This document shows, one piece after another, positions 48,729-56,533 of a stretch of DNA of 64,000 bases. The stretch is taken from the NCBI GenBank assembly GCA_016788705.1, contig JAEUSQ010000023.1, positions 58,206 to 122,205 on the forward strand, given 5' to 3'. A program made the position numbers and the translations under genes. The stretch's first letter is position 1. Each line of letters starts with the position of its first letter. The notes under the pieces are model-generated. The model was not told where the DNA came from. It worked only from the letters and a program-made list of their open reading frames with translations, and made no database searches. The DNA comes from Bacteroidetes Order II. bacterium (GTDB taxonomy: Bacteria; Bacteroidota; Rhodothermia; Rhodothermales; UBA2364).

Positions 48729-48772
48729 TTGACAACACACCATAAGGATCATTATGTTAGTAACACTGTTAC
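48729..48772 (+). promoter_or_regulatory. Promoter with TetR operator, ahead of the tetR gene
   Basis: TTGACA at 48729-48734 is a perfect -35 box; TTATGT 17 bases further (48752-48757) may serve as a poor -10. Directly after it lies a perfect 13-base palindrome, GTAACACTGTTAC (48760-48772), where transcription would start. The same core appears ahead of the next two genes, so it is most likely the operator of this TetR protein and implies autoregulation. Confidence 0.6.
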
Positions 48773-48803
48773 AATAATAATACCCCGACATTTTAATTTC
48801 CAG

Positions 48804-49433
48804 ATGACCATAACGAGGGCAGAACGTATTCGGGAAGCAAGCCGCCAACGCCGCCAACAACGTCGTGAGAACATGCACCACATGATCCACGAAGAAGCCA
48901 CACGCCAGCTTTCGGAACGAGGGTACGAAGGGTTTTCGTTAAGGGAAGTGGCGGAAGGCATTGGATATGCCCCAACCACCATCTATCGGTATTTTAGAGA
49001 CAAAGACGATCTCATTTTTTCGCTGTTCGAGGCCGCATTCCAGTCCTTCAGCACGGCGTTAGAATTGGCACGACAAAAGCACGCGCATCCCGCCGAACAA
49101 CTCGAAGCCATCGGACGGGGCTATGTACAGTTTGCTTTAGACCACCCTGTGCAGTATCGTTTGCTCTTCATGGAACGCGGCGACCTGCTTTCACGCCTAT
49201 ATGAACGTTTAAAAATTGCTGGAAATGCCTATGTGGGGCCTATGATTGTAGAAGAAGTCGTGATTTCTGGTCAAAGCCAAGGCATTTTTCCACCCGAAGT
49301 CAACCCGCAGCATGTTGCTTCCTTTTTGTGGGCACAAGTTCACGGCATTGCCTCTCTGGGGATTTCCTGCCCAGATATGTTCCCAATGACCGCCATAGAG
49401 GCCTCTTTGTGTTCGCTTTCAAAAACGTTTTAG
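48804..49433 (+). CDS. TetR-family transcriptional regulator
   Basis: The product has 209 residues from the ATG at 48804. The N-terminus is basic (RAERIREASRQRRQQRRENMHHM). The helix-turn-helix lies at about residues 35-75, with FSLREVAEGIGYAPTTIYRYFRDKDDLIFSLFE being the recognition region. The C-terminal ligand-binding domain (TetR_C, WHG-like: HPAEQLEAIGRGYVQFALDHPVQYRLLFMER) follows. Members of this branch often sense small hydrophobic molecules. Its own promoter carries GTAACACTGTTAC, and the two following intergenic regions carry close variants, so it probably represses itself and the downstream SDR, membrane and NAD(P)H-oxidoreductase genes. The ligand is unknown. Confidence 0.92.
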   Translation: MTITRAERIREASRQRRQQRRENMHHMIHEEATRQLSERGYEGFSLREVAEGIGYAPTTIYRYFRDKDDLIFSLFEAAFQSFSTALELARQKHAHPAEQLEAIGRGYVQFALDHPVQYRLLFMERGDLLSRLYERLKIAGNAYVGPMIVEEVVISGQSQGIFPPEVNPQHVASFLWAQVHGIASLGISCPDMFPMTAIEASLCSLSKTF

Positions 49434-49459
49434 AACACATTTATTTTTTTTCCAAACAT

Positions 49460-49472
49460 GAAACAGTGTTAC
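49460..49472 (+). promoter_or_regulatory. TetR-type operator ahead of the SDR gene
   Basis: GAAACAGTGTTAC differs from the palindrome GTAACAGTGTTAC at one position and is the same core as the operator at 48760-48772 read on the other strand. It lies 26 bases before the ATG at 49498 and is followed by TTTTAAT, as at 50430. Confidence 0.6.
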
Positions 49473-49497
49473 TTTTAATCATACAACTCACAAAAAG

Positions 49498-50406
49498 ATG
49501 AAACAAAAAACTGTACTCATCACAGGAGCGACGGCTGGCATTGGCCAAGAGGCCGCCAAACAATTGGCAACAATGGGGGCTAACGTCGTTATTGCTGGTC
49601 GGAATACCCAAAAATGCCAATCAGTGGCCGAAAAACTAAAGAGGGAAACCGAAAATGACCAAATTCATTACCTCGTGGCAGATTTGTCTCATCAAGCCGG
49701 TGTAGAACAACTTGGCATAGATTTTAAAGCAAGATTTAATCGTTTGGATGTCTTGCTGAACAATGCAGGTGCTTTCTATATGAATCGGATTGAGAATCAG
49801 GACCAGATAGAGATGACCGTAGCACTCAACCATTTGGGTTATTTTGTGTTGACTCATTCACTTCTGGATGTACTAAAAGCCACTCCAAACGCACGGATTA
49901 TCAATGTCGCATCCGATGCCCATTCTGGAGCGAGGTTAAATCCGGATGATTTTGAAATGAAAAGTAGCTTCAGCGGCTGGACACAATATAGCAACTCCAA
50001 GCTGATGAACATCCTGTTTACCTATGAACTGGCCAAGCGGCTCAAAGGAACCAATGTGACGGCCAACTGCTTGCATCCGGGATTTGTGGCTTCCGACTTT
50101 GGCGACAACAACGGGAAAGGAAAAGGTATTTTCGGCGACGCCATTAATGTTGTCTGGCGGCTCATTAAAAAAATGGCTGCTGTTTCCGTTGAAAAAGGCG
50201 CCGAAAATCAGGTCTATCTGGCCTCAAGTCCCGATGTGGAGGGCGTATCTGGCCAGTACTTTGTTAAAAAAAGGCCATCCCCTCTTCTAATGCCTCATAC
50301 GACACCGCCCTGTCGGATGCCCTGTGGGCTTGGTCCGAAGTTAAAACCGGAATTTCGGTGGCCCAATAACAGATTCTGCGCCTTTTTGCCCATTTGGTTG
50401 ATCTGA
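49498..50406 (+). CDS. SDR oxidoreductase with apparent 3' frameshift
   Basis: A short-chain dehydrogenase of the retinol-dehydrogenase-like branch. TGATAGIG at residues 9-16 binds the cofactor and NNAG is at 88-91. The catalytic Ser139, Tyr164 and Lys168 (YSNSK) are present, and HPGFVASDFG follows. The body up to about residue 259 is normal. After YFVKKR the frame becomes Pro/Arg-rich (SPLLMPHTTPPCRMP...), unlike any SDR tail. If one A is added to the seven-A run at 50266-50272, the reading becomes KKKAIPSSNASYDTALSDAL...SEVKTGISVAQ, ending at 50369. That is the tail expected for this branch. So the reported end at 50406 is probably wrong. It is controlled by the TetR-type operator upstream. 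Confidence 0.8.
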   Translation: MKQKTVLITGATAGIGQEAAKQLATMGANVVIAGRNTQKCQSVAEKLKRETENDQIHYLVADLSHQAGVEQLGIDFKARFNRLDVLLNNAGAFYMNRIENQDQIEMTVALNHLGYFVLTHSLLDVLKATPNARIINVASDAHSGARLNPDDFEMKSSFSGWTQYSNSKLMNILFTYELAKRLKGTNVTANCLHPGFVASDFGDNNGKGKGIFGDAINVVWRLIKKMAAVSVEKGAENQVYLASSPDVEGVSGQYFVKKRPSPLLMPHTTPPCRMPCGLGPKLKPEFRWPNNRFCAFLPIWLI

Positions 50407-50429
50407 ATGGGTAAAAAAAGAATTAAGAA

Positions 50430-50442
50430 AGAACAGTGTTAC
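50430..50442 (+). promoter_or_regulatory. TetR-type operator ahead of the membrane-protein gene
   Basis: AGAACAGTGTTAC shares the 11-base core AACAGTGTTAC with the operator at 49460-49472, and the following TTTAAT is also shared. It lies 32 bases before the ATG at 50475. Confidence 0.55.
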
Positions 50443-50474
50443 TTTAATTATATTCACTCTTACAAATAACATAA

Positions 50475-51452
50475 ATGATTAATAATTGGATATCTAAAAA
50501 CAGAACCATTAGCCCAATCCTGACCTATTACAGTTTGGCGATGATTCTCCTAATTCCTGTTTTGTCATTCGCTTGGGCAACAGATGACCGCTTGGTAATG
50601 GGCATAAGTGCATGGATCAAACCCCTTAAATTCACCCTTTCCGGCCTGTTATATGCGTTAACACTATTGTCTTTACCACGATATTTAAACCCAGTGCCAC
50701 GTCGGACCCGGTTGGTTTTGGATATTTCGGGGGCGATGCTCGCAATAGAAATGGTGCTCATTTACTTTCAGGCATTCCGGGCACGGCCTTCGCATTTTAA
50801 CGCTGAAACCTTGGAAGACATGCTGATTTTTAATGTTATGGCGTTTGGCATTTCGGTTTTCTGGGCAATGAACCTCGTGCTGATGATTTGGTTTTTACGT
50901 CAAAAAGCGGGAGAGGACTTGCTTAAACGGGGAGTGATATGGGGATTTCTCAGTGCTTTGCTGGGCATGTTGGTCGGATTTTTGATGTCCACTCCAAGCG
51001 AAATGCAGTTGGCTGCCTTACAATCCGGCAAACAATTGGCCTTAATGGGATCCCATACCGTAGGCGCACCCGATGGTGGCGCCGGAATCCCGTTTTTAAA
51101 CTGGAGTCTGGAATTTGGAGATTTACGAGTGGCACATTTCATAGGCATTCACGCCATCCAAGTTTTGCCCCTTTTCACCATTTGGATGGCTGAAAGAGGC
51201 AATATGCCCCATCTGGAGGCGATGCGTAAAGTTAATCTGGCAGGTATTGGGTATCTTACGCTGTTTTTCCTCTCCGTTTGGCAGGCGCTGAAACAAGAAT
51301 CCATCACACAACCCTCCACCGAAACATTCTGGGTACTCGGATTATGGTTCGTTGGTATCATATTTACTTGGTGGTACATCGGACAAAAAACCCCTCGTTT
51401 CCACATGCAAAACGATAAAAACCGCACCCATACCTTTATTCAACAGCCCTAA
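50475..51452 (+). CDS. Polytopic membrane protein of unknown function
   Basis: The 325-residue product has about eight membrane segments: near residues 17-35, 50-68, 80-98, 118-140, 150-170, 213-232, 247-265 and 280-300. Conserved-looking loops are HFIGIHAIQVLPLFTIWMAER and PDGGAGIPFLNWSLEFGDLRVAHF, which contain several His residues. I do not recognise the family. It is not a typical transporter such as MFS or ABC by length or motifs. Its start is supported by the operator 32 bases upstream. It ends four bases before the NAD(P)H-oxidoreductase ATG at 51457, so the two are co-transcribed. Confidence 0.75.
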   Translation: MINNWISKNRTISPILTYYSLAMILLIPVLSFAWATDDRLVMGISAWIKPLKFTLSGLLYALTLLSLPRYLNPVPRRTRLVLDISGAMLAIEMVLIYFQAFRARPSHFNAETLEDMLIFNVMAFGISVFWAMNLVLMIWFLRQKAGEDLLKRGVIWGFLSALLGMLVGFLMSTPSEMQLAALQSGKQLALMGSHTVGAPDGGAGIPFLNWSLEFGDLRVAHFIGIHAIQVLPLFTIWMAERGNMPHLEAMRKVNLAGIGYLTLFFLSVWQALKQESITQPSTETFWVLGLWFVGIIFTWWYIGQKTPRFHMQNDKNRTHTFIQQP

Positions 51453-51456
51453 TGCC

Positions 51457-52035
51457 ATGAAAAAGATTCTAATCATCCAAGGCAACCCACAACCCTCCAG
51501 TTTTTCTGACGCGATCGCGGCGGCTTATCGTAAAGGAGCTGAAAAAAGTGGCGCGACGGTACAACAAATTACCCTACATACCCTCCACTTCGAATTAAAT
51601 CTTGAAATGGGGTATTCCAGCCCTAAGGTTTTGGAACCCGACCTTGTCGCTGCCCAAGCTGCGATCCAATGGGCAGAACATGTGGTTTGGATCTATCCCA
51701 TCTGGTGGGGATTTATGCCTGCCCTGCTGAAAGGATTCATAGACCGGGTGATGTTGCCAGGTTTTGCATTTAATTATAGGAAAGACCATCCAATGTGGGA
51801 CAAGCACCTTAAAGGGAAAACCGCTCGGATCATTACGACGATGGACACCCCGGGCTGGTATGACTGGCTGATGTATCGGGGGGCCGGACAAACCATCATG
51901 AAACGTGCCATTTTGGGTTTTTGTGGCTTTAGTCCGGTCTATACCACTTCTATTTCGCCCATGCGCCATTCAACAGTGGCCTTTAAGGAAAAGTGGTTGA
52001 AAAAAATTGAACATACAGGATTATTACTTCGATAA
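51457..52035 (+). CDS. NAD(P)H-dependent oxidoreductase, flavodoxin fold
   Basis: The 192-residue product belongs to the NAD(P)H dehydrogenase (quinone)/KefF-MdaB family of FMN or FAD quinone reductases. MKKILIIQGNPQPSSFSDAIAAAY is the phosphate-binding loop with GNPQPxSFS. HVVWIYPIWWGFMPALLKGFIDRVMLPGFAF is the family's central signature (P-x-WW-x-MPA-x-LKG-x-ID-R). TTMDTPGWYDWLMYRG forms the isoalloxazine contact. Two-electron reduction of quinones or nitro compounds is likely. It ends the TetR-linked cluster and is followed after four bases by a strong terminator. The ATG at 51457 was chosen since the flavodoxin strand starts there. Confidence 0.9.
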   Translation: MKKILIIQGNPQPSSFSDAIAAAYRKGAEKSGATVQQITLHTLHFELNLEMGYSSPKVLEPDLVAAQAAIQWAEHVVWIYPIWWGFMPALLKGFIDRVMLPGFAFNYRKDHPMWDKHLKGKTARIITTMDTPGWYDWLMYRGAGQTIMKRAILGFCGFSPVYTTSISPMRHSTVAFKEKWLKKIEHTGLLLR

Positions 52036-52039
52036 CTGT

Positions 52040-52092
52040 ATCAGATGTGAGGAGTGATTCAAAGGATTGACTCCCACATCTGATGTTTTTTT
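52040..52092 (+). terminator. Strong Rho-independent terminator closing the TetR-linked cluster
   Basis: ATCAGATGTG (52040-52049) pairs perfectly with CACATCTGAT (52075-52084), and the inner GGAGT/ACTCC extends the stem. Seven Ts follow. It lies just after the oxidoreductase stop. Confidence 0.92.
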
Positions 52093-52110
52093 CTGTATGT
52101 GGATTTTTAT

Positions 52111-53286
52111 TTAGTTCAGGTTTGGGTTTCGGATACGTTCCACAGCGCTTACTGGAAGATATTTCCACTGGCCAGACGAGGGCGGCCACAGGTTCTTACG
52201 GCGCTGGTCTAACAACCGCAGGCCGGTTCCAAACAATGTTCGATCCCGTTCATCGAGCACATCTTGGGCCGAAAGTTGGGTAAGCGGCGACAAATCGTAA
52301 ATAGAACGAACGCTATTGACCCGCGCCCGCGCACTTTGTACATTCTCTGGCAACTCCAATTCTGCCAGCATCAACTCATTTTCTTGCCAAGATGCAAAAA
52401 CCATGGGCGTGGTCCGGTTGGTATATTTGGATACCCTGAATACGGTTTTGCCAAGGGTCCGAACTTCCTCTACGGGAATTCGGGCCGCTTCTGCGGGGAT
52501 TAATTTGACGATGCCCGCCAAACGCATGGGTAACATAACAATGGCTCGGTTGGTGAACCAAGGATTGGGAGAACTTTCAGAAAAAAGTACCCGAAACGGT
52601 ACATCACCCGGCTTTAGCCCATTTTGCGCCGCCATGAGCGCCTTTAAAGGTTCATCGGCGAGGAGATATACCCGGGCACGCAATGTCTGCAACAAACGGC
52701 TATCGGTGGCAGAAGGCACAAAAGGTTGTGCAGCCTCGAAAGACGCCAAAGCCTCCGAGAAAAGTATGTCTGCCGTCACCAATTTACCCGACTCGACAGG
52801 GACGCCTGCTCCGCCTTCATTCATACCGAAATATGTCGCCAAGAAATAACGACTTATCCCCTTGTATAAATGTGCATAATACATCGCCCTATTACGAAGC
52901 GCTGGATCCTTAAAGGGGCCAATTTTTTCTACCCTCGCCCGTAGTGCATCCGATAAATACCGAAGTTGGTGAACCAAATGAAATGCTTCGCTGGAATAGG
53001 CATTGGCGGGGGAAATGCTCCGCTGTTCCAATTCCATAACATCCCGAAGCGAAATAGCAGCCCCTTCGTCTGGCTCTACAGCGTCCGAAACCATATCGGT
53101 CCACAAAGAAAGCGCACCAAAAGATTCGGCAAAGGTATTGTGTAATGCTGCTACCTGAGCAGGAACATGAATTTCGGTGGACAGCGCCTCCTCCGACAAA
53201 ACACCGGCGGGGTATGGTACATCTTGCACCCAAGAATCGCAAGCAGCCAAAAGAACCAAAAAAATGGGAACAAAAAAACGTCTCAT
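52111..53286 (-). CDS. SusD/RagB-like outer-membrane lipoprotein, orphan
   Basis: SusD proteins are surface lipoproteins that cap a TonB-dependent SusC channel to capture nutrients. The 391-residue product starts MRRFFVPIFLVLLAAC, a lipobox at Cys16. It is short for a SusD (450-550). The body is helical with TPR-like stretches. The C-terminal part shows the SusD signature: ASWQENELMLAELELP, then ARARVNSVRSIY, then LDERDRTLFGTGLRLLDQRR. No SusC gene or glycan-degradation gene is adjacent; both neighbours are housekeeping genes. It therefore looks like an orphan SusD that must work with a channel elsewhere or serve another purpose. Confidence 0.82.
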   Translation of the reverse strand: MRRFFVPIFLVLLAACDSWVQDVPYPAGVLSEEALSTEIHVPAQVAALHNTFAESFGALSLWTDMVSDAVEPDEGAAISLRDVMELEQRSISPANAYSSEAFHLVHQLRYLSDALRARVEKIGPFKDPALRNRAMYYAHLYKGISRYFLATYFGMNEGGAGVPVESGKLVTADILFSEALASFEAAQPFVPSATDSRLLQTLRARVYLLADEPLKALMAAQNGLKPGDVPFRVLFSESSPNPWFTNRAIVMLPMRLAGIVKLIPAEAARIPVEEVRTLGKTVFRVSKYTNRTTPMVFASWQENELMLAELELPENVQSARARVNSVRSIYDLSPLTQLSAQDVLDERDRTLFGTGLRLLDQRRKNLWPPSSGQWKYLPVSAVERIRNPNLN

Positions 53287-53391
53287 AGGAATGGGGTTTA
53301 CCTACAAGACGCTACACACAAATCGTGCCAAAACTTAAAAAAGTACCCAAAGAAGCCAAAAGAGGCGTTTCACATGGATGAAAAAACATTA

Positions 53392-53439
53392 AAGCCATAA
53401 AAAAACATCCTGCTCGACGCACACGTTTTCTTTATGGCT
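53392..53439 (-). terminator. Possible terminator after mrp
   Basis: The arms AGCCATAAA and TTTATGGCT pair over nine bases around a roughly 30-base loop, with one arm overlapping the mrp stop codon. A weak T-rich tail follows on the minus strand. The long loop makes this uncertain. Confidence 0.3.
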
Positions 53440-54529
53440 CTATTTCAAAAACGGGGGATTCGGTTCCATTTTCTGCGTTCAGCACAGCGATGACCCGCGC
53501 CGTTTCTTCTGCGGCATACCGAAAGGCAGCGGCGGACAAACTGCCCGGATGGCGAATAACCACCGGAGCACCATCATCACCCGATTCACGCACAATCTGT
53601 TCAATGGGGATTTCGCCCAAGAGCGGTACTTGCATTTTTGCCGCGAGCCGTTTTGCGCCCCCTTCTCCGAATAAATAATACTTCCGGTCAGGGAGATCAG
53701 GCGGTGTGAAGTACGCCATATTTTCCACAAATCCCAAAACGGGAACATTAACTTTGTGGAACATTGCCACGCCGCGCCGCGCATCGGCCAGTGCCACTTC
53801 TTGTGGGGTAGAGACAATCACAGCACCCGTAATGGGAACCGTTTGTACGAGCGTCAATTGGATGTCTCCGGTTCCGGGCGGTAAATCCAGCAGCAAATAA
53901 TCCAACGCCCCCCATTCTGCATCTCGGATAAATTGCTGAACAGCCGACGTTACCATTGGGCCACGCCAAATCGCCGCTTGGTCTGGATCTACTAAAAAGC
54001 CCATCGAAAGCAACTTCACACCGTATTGTTCGATCGGTATAATTTTTCGATCAGCATTTACACGAGGACGCGCATCTGTTGCACCAAACATTGTAGGGAC
54101 AGAGGGGCCGTAAATATCGGTATCTAACAAGCCTACCCTTGCACCAGTCTGCGCCAAGGCAACGGCCAAATTAGCCGCTACCGTACTCTTCCCAACCCCT
54201 CCTTTCCCCGATGCCACAGCCACAATATTGCGGACTTCAGGGAGTACTCCCGTCTCCATCATACGATTCCCACGCGAGACGTCTGCGGTCATAGTGATTT
54301 CTACCACCACCTCTTCTCCGAAGTAACGATAAAGCGCCTGTCGGCAATCCCGCTCGATCAACTCCTTCAGCGGACAAGCGGGGGTGGTCAATTCTACCGA
54401 AAACGAGACGTTATAACCAGAGACCTGAACATCTTTAATCATGTTTAGGCTCACCAGATCACGGTGAAGGTCGGGTTCGATGACCGTAGAAAGGGCTTTT
54501 AAAACGGATTCGGTTGTAATGACAGGCAT
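53432..54529 (-). CDS. Mrp/ApbC-family P-loop ATPase (Fe-S carrier type), CxxC absent
   Basis: Mrp/NBP35-type proteins carry Fe-S clusters to apo-targets. The 365-residue product has an N-terminal DUF59 (MIP18-like) domain at about 1-95 with TPACPLKELIERDC. The P-loop ATPase domain follows: SGKGGVGKST near 107-116, DTDIYGPSVP, LLLDLPPGTGDIQLTL and ENMAYF. In most Mrp proteins ENMAYF is followed by a CxxC that binds the cluster at the dimer interface; here it reads TPPDLPDRKYYLFGEGG with no Cys. This variant is known in Bacteroidota, so cluster binding may use other ligands. It follows ubiE by 14 bases on the same strand. Confidence 0.93.
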   Translation of the reverse strand: MPVITTESVLKALSTVIEPDLHRDLVSLNMIKDVQVSGYNVSFSVELTTPACPLKELIERDCRQALYRYFGEEVVVEITMTADVSRGNRMMETGVLPEVRNIVAVASGKGGVGKSTVAANLAVALAQTGARVGLLDTDIYGPSVPTMFGATDARPRVNADRKIIPIEQYGVKLLSMGFLVDPDQAAIWRGPMVTSAVQQFIRDAEWGALDYLLLDLPPGTGDIQLTLVQTVPITGAVIVSTPQEVALADARRGVAMFHKVNVPVLGFVENMAYFTPPDLPDRKYYLFGEGGAKRLAAKMQVPLLGEIPIEQIVRESGDDGAPVVIRHPGSLSAAAFRYAAEETARVIAVLNAENGTESPVFEIEP

Positions 54530-54543
54530 GGACAGTTAAGCGT

Positions 54544-55260
54544 TTATTTAATAGCGGTATAAATGGTGGCAATTCCGAAGGTTTGTGGCTCGGCAGTAAC
54601 GGTATGGTATCCGGCTTTAGTCAATTCCACCATAAAATCTTTGCCATCCGGAAAAGCCATTGCGGACTCATTGAGGTATTGGTATGGGCCAGAGACGCCC
54701 GAAACCGTGCTGCCCACTCGCGGTAATACCTGCCTAAAGTAGAACGAATACAATTGCTTAATTGGAAAGTGGCTTGGCTTGCTAAATTCCAAAACCACCA
54801 ACTTCCCACCGGGCCGTAAAACACGCCGCATTTCGGCAAGACCCGCATACAGGTTCTCGAAATTACGCACACCAAAGGCAACCGTAACAGCATCGAACCG
54901 ATTGTCTTCAAACGGCAGGTTTTCCGAATCGCCCCGTTGCAAGGTAATTTTGTCAGACAAATCCAATGTGGCAATTTTTTTTCGTCCCACCTCCAACATG
55001 CCTTCCGCGATATCCACCCCTATAATATGTTCAGGTTGCAACCGCATCGAGGCAAGTGCCAGATCGGCGGTTCCGGTCGCCACATCCAAGATTTTCTGGG
55101 GTTTATCTGCGCTGAGCAAAGCAACCACCCGCTTTCTCCACCCTTGGTCTATCCCCAAACTGAGTACACGATTCAGGAGATCGTATCGTGGTGCAATGGT
55201 ATCGAACATCTGTTCGACAGCCTGTTTTTTACCTTCAATTTGTCCTACGGGAGGGCGCAT
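54544..55260 (-). CDS. ubiE: Demethylmenaquinone / 2-polyprenyl-benzoquinol methyltransferase
   Basis: This SAM-dependent methyltransferase makes menaquinone (as MenG) from demethylmenaquinone. The 238-residue product opens MRPPVGQIEGKKQAVEQMFDTIAPRYDLLNRVLSLGIDQGWR, the typical UbiE/MenG wording. KILDVATGTADLAL binds SAM. DAVTVAFGVRNFENLYAGLAEMRRVLRPGGKLVVLEFSKP and the YFRQVLPRVG-YQYLNESAMAFPDG segment complete the two UbiE signatures. Since bacteria of this lineage use menaquinone, MenG is the functional name that fits best. It is followed by mrp after 14 bases and preceded by the biotin-carrier gene after 17, so the three form a minus-strand transcription unit. Confidence 0.95.
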   Translation of the reverse strand: MRPPVGQIEGKKQAVEQMFDTIAPRYDLLNRVLSLGIDQGWRKRVVALLSADKPQKILDVATGTADLALASMRLQPEHIIGVDIAEGMLEVGRKKIATLDLSDKITLQRGDSENLPFEDNRFDAVTVAFGVRNFENLYAGLAEMRRVLRPGGKLVVLEFSKPSHFPIKQLYSFYFRQVLPRVGSTVSGVSGPYQYLNESAMAFPDGKDFMVELTKAGYHTVTAEPQTFGIATIYTAIK

Positions 55261-55277
55261 ATGGTTTTGTTTCGGTT

Positions 55278-55781
55278 TTAGTCTTTCTCAAAAGAAATCA
55301 GCACGGCATTTTTTCCGACAGCATCTCCAGGCTTCACTTGCACCGCTTTGATCCGTGCGTCCGCCGGAGCTTTAATTTCGTTTTCCATCTTCATGGCTTC
55401 GAGGACCAGCAAACGATCTCCGGCCTTAACCATTTGTCCGGCTTCTACATACACCCGTAATACCAAGCCTGGCATGGGCGCTTTCAGATTGGCTGCAACG
55501 GCGTCTTTTCCATGTTTAACACCAAATTTTTCCAACAACAACTCTTTCTCGTCTTTCACCTGTACAACGCTAGAACGCCCTTGAATGGTAATTTTCATTT
55601 GCCCGCCATCCATTGGCTGCACAAAAACGGGTAAACTTTGGTTACGGATCAACAAGCTGTACAATCCATTTCCGATGGGTTCTAAGGAACACTTGACAGG
55701 TTCTCCATTGACAGATAAAAGTCCTTCATCGCTCACGATTTCGAAGGAGCGGTTGTTGATAGTGGCCTGATACTTTGACAT
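55278..55781 (-). CDS. Biotin carboxyl carrier (biotinyl-domain) protein
   Basis: This small carrier holds biotin and shuttles carboxyl groups for an acyl-CoA carboxylase or decarboxylase. The product has 167 residues from the ATG at 55781; longer starts upstream are less likely. The first half is a beta-rich region (about 1-85). The C-terminal biotinyl domain spans about 90-165: LKAPMPGLVLRVYVEAGQMVKAGDRLLVLEAMKMENEIKAP. The biotin lysine lies in EAMKM. The domain order fits the methylmalonyl/propionyl/acetyl-CoA carboxylase carrier. No carboxylase or carboxyltransferase gene is near; the partner is elsewhere. It is the first gene of the minus-strand unit ahead of ubiE. Confidence 0.9.
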   Translation of the reverse strand: MSKYQATINNRSFEIVSDEGLLSVNGEPVKCSLEPIGNGLYSLLIRNQSLPVFVQPMDGGQMKITIQGRSSVVQVKDEKELLLEKFGVKHGKDAVAANLKAPMPGLVLRVYVEAGQMVKAGDRLLVLEAMKMENEIKAPADARIKAVQVKPGDAVGKNAVLISFEKD

Positions 55782-55893
55782 GATCATCCTGTTTTGGTCA
55801 TAATTGGATTTCGAGGCAGGGATTTTAAATTTACAATGTCGGTCATGTGGATTGTGTGGATTTACAAGCAAGCATTTATGGAGGTTCCACCGC

Positions 55894-56358
55894 CTATCGG
55901 TTTAGCTGAACAAGGGTATAATTGAGTAGCGTTGCAAAACTGATCCAAATCCAATAAGGCACAAGAAGTCCGCCTGCCCAAGCGTCAATCCGCCAAAACA
56001 GCCATATATTTACCCCAATCAACACCCAGAGTACAAAGATTTCGTATAAAGCCCACTGCATTTCGTGTAAACCAAAAAACAACCAACTCCAAGCGGCATT
56101 TAGCAACCACTGCAACACATAAACCCCAAAAGCAAGCGGTGCACCCACAAATCCCCCCTTCCGCCACGCCAACCAGCCAGAAACCCCAATCAATACATAA
56201 AGGGGTGTCCATACCAAGCCAAACAAATAACCCGGTGGTTGCCAGTCTGGTTTTTTTAATGCCTCATACCATTCCGATTGTGGGGAAAATTGGCCTCCAA
56301 TGACGGCTGCACCAAAAGAGAAGGCAATAAAAAGAAGCAATGGGATAAGTGAATTCAT
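55894..56358 (-). CDS. TspO/MBR family protein (tryptophan-rich sensory protein)
   Basis: TspO is a five-helix membrane protein that binds porphyrins and affects tetrapyrrole regulation or stress responses. The 154-residue product is of the standard length, is very Trp-rich, and has five membrane helices. The family signature is KKPDWQPPGYLFGLVWTPLYVLIGVSGW. LNAAWSWLFFGLHEMQWALYEIFVLWVLI and PYWIWISFATLLNYTLVQLN complete it. Start at the ATG at 56358. It is a single gene. Confidence 0.95.
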   Translation of the reverse strand: MNSLIPLLLFIAFSFGAAVIGGQFSPQSEWYEALKKPDWQPPGYLFGLVWTPLYVLIGVSGWLAWRKGGFVGAPLAFGVYVLQWLLNAAWSWLFFGLHEMQWALYEIFVLWVLIGVNIWLFWRIDAWAGGLLVPYWIWISFATLLNYTLVQLNR

Positions 56359-56533
56359 AAGGCGTGATGGTTATATGGATTGTCTGAGATTGGGTGTATG
56401 ATCATAAAATAGGACGAATATAAGCCACACACTTCACACAAGCTACCATGTTTATTCGTGGCACACTTTTCAACTATGTGCGTTTAATGAAATGGCTTTT
56501 ATTGACCGGATGCTAAAACATGGGAAAACGACC

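Noticed and set aside
50260..50280. Programmed -1 ribosomal frameshift at the A-run of the SDR
   Set aside because: The codons GTT AAA AAA AGG do not give a good X-XXY-YYZ heptamer and no stimulatory hairpin was seen; a missing A or transcriptional slippage explains it better.
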